Shown here: positions 56,488 through 64,000 of the stretch, piece by piece
Layout: every line of letters begins with the position of its first letter
Numbering within the stretch: position 1 is the stretch's first letter
NCBI GenBank assembly: GCA_025667525.1
Contig: CM046877.1
Coordinates: 616,852,580 to 616,916,579 of the forward strand
DNA length: 64,000 nucleotides
Source: Glebionis coronaria
Lineage: Eukaryota > Streptophyta > Magnoliopsida > Asterales > Asteraceae
Direction: 5' to 3'
Program-made: the position numbers and the translations under genes
The notes under the pieces: model-generated
The model's database searches: none
Seen by the model: only the letters and a program-made list of their open reading frames with translations
What the model was told of the DNA's origin: nothing

Positions 56488-57904
56488 TGTCTCCTCATAT
56501 CCGTTGCTCGCTTATCTGAGCCTCCAAATACCAAAAAAAATGGATGCTCGCGTGTCAGCAGGTTCTACCACAGGACATCTAAATTATGCTTTTGTATTCC
56601 GCGTCAACTGGCTGGTAAGTGTTACATTCTTTTTTCCTTTTAGTTAAAGTTTTATTTTAACAACCTGACCTCTTTTATGTGTCTGACATTTGCTTGCCAC
56701 AGGTTAGCGACCATATTTTAGTGGTGTGCTTGCCATATTGCCTTGATCACGTATTCTACTGGTTAGGACCTGGATTCATATTGAATTGATCGCATTCTAA
56801 CTCAGCCTATGGTTGCGGGAAAGTGTCTGCTCTTTATCCTAAATCACATGCTATCTGAGCCTATGGTGGAACCCGCATAAGGGATGTTTTTGACAAAAGA
56901 AGGTCCAATTTGAACCACGAGGTATTTCAATGTCAGGTTCAAATGGTCTAAAAAATTATGCCCATCTCACATTACCTAATATTTTGTTGTTTTTTTGTTC
57001 GTCAAAGGTGACCAACCTGCCGAAAAATAATGACAGCGCGTGTTGGGCCTAAGAGTTCATGCCTACCGGGTGGGTGTTCGGGCAACTTTAGGGTCTTCCT
57101 GCTCTATCATGCGCCAGCCATGGACTAGCGCTACCGTTAGGTGTTTTCTGTTTCCCTATAACTTATATGATACTCTTGTACGGCCTATGATAATTTTATA
57201 CATAACAGATTGATAAGCTCCCACCTCCATAGGTTTCCTAAAGTATGCCCCTTCCCTGACGACCAAAAAAACACTACTAACTACGAAGGAACGTTGTTTG
57301 TGAAGATGACGGAGAACTGGAGTACCCCTGATTTAATGGCCACCAACTCTGTCGTTGAAATTCAAAAGAATGAACCAGGTAACACTCTATACTAAACGTT
57401 TGTTACACAACAGCCTTTATTTTTTTTATGTTGGATTCTTTTGAGTTTTTATTCATGAAACCAAAATAGAAAAGTTAATAACTAGAATTTACTTAGTTAT
57501 GAAAAGTTATCGTCCGATCTTTTCGAATTGATTACTAGTTAAAAATGCGACTCAGTTGTTCTTGGTGAAAAAATAAGAAAGGTGGTGATCTATTTTAAAC
57601 TACAATGAAGGAAAATGACGTTGCGTAAAGGGTAAAAATAAAATAAAAACAAAAGCGTAAAAATTTAATCTGAAATTAAATGACTTAAAAATTAAATGAC
57701 ACTAAGTTAAAACGTAAATAAATCAAAATTATAAAATAAAACACTTTTAAAAAGAAACTAAGAGAAGACAAGTCAAAATAAAGTTTACGAAAAATAAAAC
57801 GAAATAAGTAAAAACAAGACTTAAGAAAATGGCGGGAAAAATAAGTTTGAAAATTAAATTTAAAATAAAAACAATTAATTTCGCCATACTAAAAAAATGA
57901 AATA

Positions 57905-58325
57905 AATTCGCAACATTAAAACAACACAAATTCGCAATTCACAAAACTTAACCTAATTCCGCAATTACTAAGAGACACAAATTCGCAATTAAGAAAACCT
58001 AAGAATTCGCAATTCACCAAAGGGAATAATTCCGCAATTGGCGAATGGCATAAATCCGCAATTAGCTAAAGTTCAAATTTGCAATAATTGTGAATTCAAA
58101 GATTTTGCAATGCTGTAGGAAGAAGATTTCGCAATCATGTGAAAAGAACAATTTCACAATTAAGGATAAAGATTTCGCAATGACAAAGTGTAAATCCGCA
58201 ATAACTCAAAGCATAAATCCGCAACATGGAAATGAAGAATTCGAAATTACAGGAGTGAATGATTTCGCAACTTTGAAAGGGAAGAATTCGCAATGCCACA
58301 AGGGATTCAATTTTGCAATACTATA
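57905..58325 (-). repeat. Degenerate ATTCGCAATT array in element E LTR
   Basis: About 20 copies of attcgcaatt or attccgcaat, 15-25 bp apart, starting about 890 bp into the LTR. This is the position of the unrelated TTCCGGATCAAG array in the LTR of B. Confidence 0.85.
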
Positions 58326-58741
58326 GGTATTGAAAAATCGAATCAGATTCTCCTAAAAACTAGGATCCAGAGTTAAGACGATTTTAAGCAACTTTTAAGC
58401 AATTTTTCAAGGACAATAAGCCAAGAAAAACTCCAATAAGCTACCAATAAGCAAGGCAAATGATAAAACTTATAAATCCTTCACACATAAATCAAGAAAC
58501 ATGTAAAGTAACAAACTTTATGAGTCGAAATAGAAGAGTAGATGAAAGAAATGATGAACACAAGATCGTAACCAACAAGAGAGATTAAAAAGATAAAGAT
58601 TAAGACAAGATTAAACTCAAAAAGTAAAGGTTTGATTAAAACAAGAAAGATAAAAGATGAAGTTCTAGTGAGAGAAAGTTAAGCACTTTCTCTCTCTAAA
58701 AATTAAACAACAAAAATGAAAAATGAACTAAATTAACTAAC

Positions 58742-58775
58742 ACCCTCCTAATGTGTTATTAGGAGGGTATATATA
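58742..58775 (-). promoter_or_regulatory. Element E LTR TATA box with adjoining hairpin
   Basis: TATATATA at 58768-58775. Downstream on the minus strand is a perfect 11-bp stem ACCCTCCTAAT/ATTAGGAGGGT with a five-base loop (58742-58768). Likely core promoter. Confidence 0.6.
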
Positions 58776-59212
58776 GGAGGTGGGGAGGTGCATGTGTTGC
58801 TTCCTTCTTTCTTTCTTCTCGACTCGATTTAAATTCTTTGTCTTTCTTGACGTCGTCTCGGGATTTGTCGATATAAATTGAACTTGTCTTATAATTTTCT
58901 TCTTCTATTAGACTTGAGTTCTTCGACTTCATTAAACTTCCGTCTTTAGACTTTTTCTTCGATAAATCTTCAGAATAGGCCTTGGACTTCCGTTCTTTTT
59001 GCACTCTTGATCTTTTGACTTCGTCTTTTCTCGTTTTCTTCGATAAAATCCCGTGATAGCCCATGTTTTCTTCCTTTTGCATATTTTTATCCTGAAACAC
59101 AATAAAAACACAAACCACGCATAATTCCGACTTTTACGACAAAAAATACACGTTTTGGTCTTGTTATTATTGGAAATAAGTGGTAAAAGGATAAGTGTTT
59201 TCACACTTATTA

Positions 59213-59226
59213 AATCCCCTACACTT
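59213..59226 (-). other. Element E polypurine tract
   Basis: The minus strand reads aagtgtaggggatt up to the LTR, as in B. Confidence 0.75.
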
Positions 59227-61241
59227 GACCATTGCAATGCCCTCATGCAATGCATTAATTTCAAAGCACATATTACATTTCTCATCATAAATAACCCACT
59301 TTGGCCTTTATTAAATACTAAACTTTAAGGAAACTAAAAAGATAGAAATATGTACAAAACAAGTAAAGAAATCAAAGACTTACCTTGGGGTTTTGGCTAT
59401 CATGAATGTTCATCATCCTCAAGTTTCACGTTCCCCATATCAAGCTTAAAAACGAGATCATTGTTATTATAAGTTAGCAAACTAACACGAACTCATGTGG
59501 CCTAATTATTCACTTAGAATCCCTTATTCCTAGGTGTATCTCTTATATTTTAATTTTGTCTTGAATGATCACGATGATACATTGTTTGACTTATTTCGAT
59601 AGTTTATTAGGCCAAAAATAAAGTAGGACGATTTAATCGATAGTTAGCAAAAGGACAAAATCTTTTAAAACTGCTTCTCGAGACCTCATAAAGTTCATAT
59701 CTTGGCATAACTTGCTTCACGATTTGAGACCTTTCTCGGATCGATATTTGGCATTGACTTCATACTTCAAATCTTGAGAGACGTTCATGAAATAATGGTC
59801 TTCTCTTCATAATAGGAATTTCTTCACTTCAACTTTTTGAGAGATTCTTCATATTTGGACCACGACTTCTTCATTTTTCTCCAATCTTTATTTGGGGTTT
59901 TGATATACAATGATCCGCCACCTTTTAGGACTTGGATCTATTATAGACTTCTCCATGATCTTTAGGGGAGTATTTGCTTTTCATCGTGTGTCTCGATCCT
60001 TCATATTGATTTTTGATAAATGATTCTTCACATCACATTGGATCTTTAGCAACAAAATGTAGCCCTCATGTCTTGTTAGGACCTTTTTGGACTCGCCAAT
60101 CTTCGCATCCCGCTTCAATAAGTTATGCCTTGGCTATGAACTCTAATTAATACCGAGCAACTTTTAAACGATCTTATGCTAGAAGCTAAGTAACTTTTCA
60201 AATCGTACAACCTTATTTATTGTAGATAAATTTATTAGCAAGCGATGGGAGAAAAAGCTTATAATCAACTCACATAAATTCACGAAAGAATACCAAACTT
60301 ATAATTGACTCTATCATCTCTCGTTCTCCACAATTTAAAATCTCAAGGAATGAGACTCGTGGATGCTTAGCCAATTAAATCAAAGTTTTGGGTTTTCAAG
60401 TCATCTATAGGATCTTGCAAACTCTTAGACTTTTTCAAGTTTAGATTTCGCATTTTAAAGTTCCCTTGATAAACGACTTTCTAGGATCAATTATAAGAAC
60501 TTGCGAAAAGTTCTTGTTCTTAACCCGTGAGAGTTAAGACATTCGCGTTTAAAGTTCCCTATATAAAAGCCTAGCAAAACTTGACTTAAACACGTTAAGG
60601 ATACTAGCTAGATTAAACTTAGATAAGTAAACTCGGTTTGAGTCAAAAGATTCACAACTTTGAAAAATTTAAAACCACTTTATTAAAAAAATATTTTAGC
60701 AAGGAAAGTAAATAACGATAACAAAGGAAGATACTACTATACTACTAGGCCAAAATAGATTAAAAATTTTGAAAAATGTCGAAAAATTAAATTTTCCGGT
60801 TAAAATGAGGACAAAATAATGGAAAAGCCCACTTACTTCGATAGAAGTCCCCCCTACACTTGATATAAACATTGTCCTCAATGTTTAAGCATGTGGGAGT
60901 AAACTCCCCTACACTTAGGACATTGTGCACGTTTTTTAAATCTTGCTAAGGAAGAGACAACTAAAGTGATTCCTATTATAATATTGAAGAATATAAAATA
61001 GTGAATCAAAAGAGTTTAGGATAGAACCGGGAATATGGGTACACGGGATCACGGTTCGTCAAAATTCATCGAGAATGGATCTTTGAAGCTTTAATCCCTG
61101 CACATCATAAGAACAAGACAACAAACACATACGGGGCTCCCCTACACTTATTATGAAAACGGTAAAGGATAGATCAACGGGCTGCCTCCCGAGAAGCGCT
61201 TGTTTTTGTTAACCGAGTCACGAGCCTGACTTGACCTAGAA
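59227..61241 (-). other. Element E 3' untranslated region
   Basis: About 2 kb without a gene, colinear with 5058-7052 of B. Further aagtgtagggg words (reverse) lie at about 60848-60862, 60905-60918 and 61137-61150. The hairpin after the pol stop is weaker than in B (61216-61238). Confidence 0.75.
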
Positions 61242-62558
61242 CTAATTCAAGGGAAACGAGGTGAGGGATGGAATTATCTCATGAGAGATGTCCTCACCAA
61301 AATACAGCTTCACACGCTGGCCATTCACTTTGAAATTGGGCCCATTTGGTTGAGAAAGATCAATGGTGCCATAGGGGAAGACTTTGGCGATGGTGAATGG
61401 ACCAGACCAACGGCTCTTCAGCTTGCCCGAGAAGATCTTCAAGCGAGAGTTAAAGAGTAAAACTTGATCACCAACGCGGAACTCTCGGTTCTTAATCCTA
61501 TCATCATGGATGATCTTGGTCTTCTCCTTGTAGATGAAAGAATTCTCATAAGCTTGATTCCTCAGTTCATTTAGCTCGTTGAGTTGAATCTTCCGAAGAT
61601 CACCGGCTTTGTTGATATCAAAATTGGCCCACTTCAAGGCCCAGTACGCCTTATGTTCCAGCTCGATAGGGAGGTGGCATGCTTTCCCGTACACAAGACG
61701 ATATTGAGTGCAACCAATCGGCGTCTTATATGCGGTACAGAAAGCCCACAAAGCATCGTCTAACTTATCGGCCCACGAGGAACGATGCTCTCCCACAGTA
61801 CGTTCAAGAATTCGCTTTAATCCACGGTTAGATATCTCAGCTTGACCATTTTTTTAGGGATGATAAGCGGTGGAAAGACGGTGATTGACACCATACTTAG
61901 CCATGACTCGAGCAAATTGATCATTGCAAAAATGAGTCTCGCGGTCACTGATTATAGCACGAGGAACACCAAATCGAGCAAAAAGCTGCTTTAGAAGGTT
62001 CACAACCACACTCGCATCGTTCGTACGGAGAGCCTTAGCTTCAACCCATTTGGATACCTAGTCAACGGCTACGAGGATGTATTTGTTCCCTTTAGATGAT
62101 GGAAATGGCCCCATAAAGTCGATGCCCCATACGTCAAAAATTTCACATTCTTGTATGAAATTTTGAGGCATCTCATCTTTATGTGTGATCTGGCCTTGGC
62201 GTTGGCAAGCGTCACAACGTTTAACAATTTCATGAAAGTCATGATAAATTGTGGGCCAATAGAAGCCAGAGTCAAAAACTTTCTTCGCGGTGTAATTGGG
62301 ACCAAAGTGGCCACCGATGGGTCCTTTATGGCAAGCTTCAAGGATTAGTAAAGCTGTCGGCCCATCAACACATCGACGAATGACAAGATCTGCACATTGT
62401 TTCAAAAGGTAAGGTTCGTCCCAAAAAGAGTGTTCAATGTCTTTAAATAACTTTTTCTTTTGTTGGGACGTTAACCCTTCCTTGAGAATTCCACCCGCTA
62501 AGTAGTTTGCTATGTCCATAAACCACGGGGTGTCATCAAGATTGGAATTGATAGACAT
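61242..62558 (-). pseudogene. pol: Element E pol, integrase part
   Basis: One frame on the minus strand from 62558 to 61242 with TAG at 62058-62060 (after ILVAVD) and a TAA near 61855 (replacing Gln after YHP). H2C2 zinc domain (CHKGPIGGH ... CDACQ); catalytic core [17 protein letters not shown] and [10 protein letters not shown]-terminal domain with [15 protein letters not shown] and WSGPFTI. Integrates the cDNA in functional relatives. A frameshift near 62558 separates it from the RNase H end. Confidence 0.88.
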
Positions 62559-64000
62559 TAAGTCCAGGGAAAAGAGTCATTGATCTCTTGATTCAGATGA
62601 TCCCCTTGATAAGGATCCTCAAGTCTACTTAGATGATCCACGGCTAGGTTTTTGGCTCCCTTCTTGTCACGAATTTCAATTTTAAATTCTTGAAGGAGCA
62701 AAATCCAACGAAGAAGTCTTGGCTTAGAATCTTGTTTAGTTAACAAGTACTTCAACGCGGAATGGTCGGTATAGACAATGGTGGTGGAAAGGACAAGATA
62801 GGGGCGGAACTTCTCAAAAGCATACACTACAGCTAAAAGCTCTTTTTCGGTAGTGGTATAATGCAATTGAGCCCCCGTCATTGTCTTGCTAGCATAATGG
62901 ATTGGTTGGAAGTGTTTGTTCACTCTTTGGCCTAAAACCGCTCCAATAACAAAGTCGCTAGCATCACACATCAATTCAAAAGGTAACTCCCAATTAGGGG
63001 TAACCAAGGCCGGTGCCTTAGTTAGTTTATCCTTAAGAAGATTGAAAGATTCGAGACACTCTTTAGAAAAGATAAAAGGAGTATATTTTTCCAAGAGGTG
63101 GGTCATCGGGCGAGCGATTTTAGAAAAATCCTGAATGAATCGACGATAGAAGCCCGCATGACCAAGGAAACTTCTCACACCCTTCACGGTTGAAGGTGGA
63201 GGTAATTTTGCTATGACATCAATTTTAGCACGGTCGACTTCAAGACCAGATTTGGAGATTTTATGTCCAAGAACAATGCCTTCTTTTACCATGAAATGGC
63301 ATTTTCCCAATTTAGAACAAGGCGAGTGTCTTCACACCGCTTAAGCATGCGTTCCAAATTGGCAAGGCAATGAGAGAAAGAATCACCATTGACCGAGAAA
63401 TCATCCATGAATACTTCCATAGTTTCTTCAACCATGTCATTGAAGATAGCCATCATACACCTTTGGAAAGTCCCAGGAGCATTGCATAAGCCGAAAGGCA
63501 TTCTTTTGTAAGAAAATGTTCCATAAGGACAAGTGAATGTGGTTTTCTCTTGGTCTTTAGGATCGATGGGAATTTGAAAATACCCGGAGAAACCGTCTAA
63601 GAAGCAGTAATAGTCATTACCCGCTAGACGTTCAAGCATTTGGTCCATAAAAGGAAGGGGAAAATGATCCTTTCTCGTAGCATCATTGAGTTTGCGATAG
63701 TCTATACAAACTCTCCATCCTGTAACGAGACGAGTAGGAATCAACTCGTTGTTTTCATTGGGCACAACGGTGATTCCGCCTTTCTTAGGCACACAATAGA
63801 CCAGACAAACCCATGGTGAATCCGAGATAGGGTAGATCATTCCCGCATCAAGAAGTTTGATAACCTCTTTTTTGATAACGTCATAGATCTTGGGATTCAC
63901 CCTTTTTTGGTTTTGAATAGTGGGTTTAAAGTCGTCCTCCATGAGAATTTTATGTGTGCAAAAGTGAGGATCAATTCCACGAATATCGGAGATTTTCCAA
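62558..64000 (-). pseudogene. pol: Element E pol, reverse transcriptase and RNase H (truncated by window edge)
   Basis: The frame is open from the window edge (WKISDIRGIDPHFC upstream of MEDD at 63942, an Athila-like junction) to 63286, then a one-base deletion near 63305 (LNWENAISW for LNWEKCHF) shifts to the frame 63310-62558. RT: WVCLVYCVPKKGG, DYRKLND, FMDDFSV catalytic aspartates. RNase [30 protein letters not shown]. Confidence 0.88.

Larger units (their letters stand above)
54804..57475. other. Unassigned stretch with hairpin repeats
   Basis: 2.7 kb, less AT-rich than its surroundings. No LTR, pol or known domain found. Seven copies of a motif GGCGGGG, variable hairpin, YGYAGCC occur from 54833 to 56487, many followed 40-70 bp later by a ctgagcc-like word. 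One ORF with a plausible intron (56402-56789) and one exon-like frame (57206-57381) are possible but weak. Could be host DNA or an old, unrecognised transposon. Confidence 0.5.
57476..59212 (-). repeat. Element E 3' LTR (1,737 bp)
   Basis: On the minus strand it starts TAATAAGTGTG and ends CTAGTTATTA; start, promoter zone and end align with the LTR of B. Boundaries were set by that alignment and by the polypurine tract, because the partner LTR is outside the window. The ends TA...TA instead of TG...CA fit mutation of B-like TG...TA ends. Confidence 0.78.
57476..64000 (-). mobile_element. Element E: Athila-type Ty3/gypsy element (5' part outside window)
   Basis: The 3' LTR is at 57476-59212, followed in reverse by a polypurine tract, a 2-kb leader shared with B, and pol in gypsy order (RT-RNase H, then integrase). 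The RT block FMDDFSV and the integrase end fit the Athila group. pol runs past the right window edge. Several stops and frameshifts make this copy non-functional. Confidence 0.88.

Noticed and set aside
56330..57400. Fragment of a disease-resistance (NLR) gene end
   Set aside because: A SDHILVVCLP block faintly recalls post-LRR domains, but no LRR, NB-ARC or supporting neighbour is present.
58090..58326. 78-codon frame in the E LTR
   Set aside because: Built from ATTCGCAATT words; no resemblance to a gene and within an LTR.

Overview
This window is plant nuclear DNA made almost entirely of nested LTR retrotransposons. I found no convincing host gene, tRNA, rRNA or CRISPR array. The evidence is paired LTRs with 5-bp target duplications, tRNA primer-binding sites, polypurine tracts, and gag/pol proteins of the Ty1/copia and Ty3/gypsy (Athila-type) groups. 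Elements of this design, including the long extra ORF after copia pol and the coiled-coil gag of element D, are very common in Asteraceae genomes. A composite is therefore my first guess, but another eudicot is possible.

Layout. The oldest layer is a tandem of two copies of one copia family, A1 (from before base 1 to 17871) and A2 (17354-53454). They share the LTR at 17354-17871, giving LTR-internal-LTR-internal-LTR. Three later insertions interrupt them. B (1384-8804, + strand) is a non-autonomous Athila-type element inside A1 gag. C (22376-34386, - strand) is a close relative of A inside A2 pol, with an intact pol and LTRs that differ at one base in 524. D (38298-50473, - strand) is another copia family inside the extra ORF of A2, with LTRs differing at about 5 of 391 bases. 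To the right of A2 lie a probable gypsy LTR fragment (53455-54803), a 2.7-kb unassigned stretch with seven hairpin repeats (54804-57475), and the 3' part of an autonomous Athila-type element E (57476 to the window end, - strand). E shares its LTR plan and 3' leader with B.

How the parts work together. A and C carry gag (two zinc knuckles), pol (protease, integrase, reverse transcriptase, RNase H) in the -1 frame relative to gag, a 1.25-kb spacer, and an extra ORF of about 1,020 codons before the 3' LTR. B has lost gag-pol and keeps LTRs, primer site, one zinc-finger ORF and a 3' leader matching E, so an E-like element is its likely helper.

Most notable signals. (1) The A/C family carries a CpG-centred motif, RRCGYTGAC, in clusters with exact 21-bp spacing. 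These clusters lie in gag, pol, the extra ORF, untranslated spacers and the LTR. (2) Seven hairpin repeats in the unassigned stretch keep their loops while their stems change in a compensating way and their spacing varies. (3) Each element family has its own degenerate CpG-containing word repeated many times in its leader or LTR.
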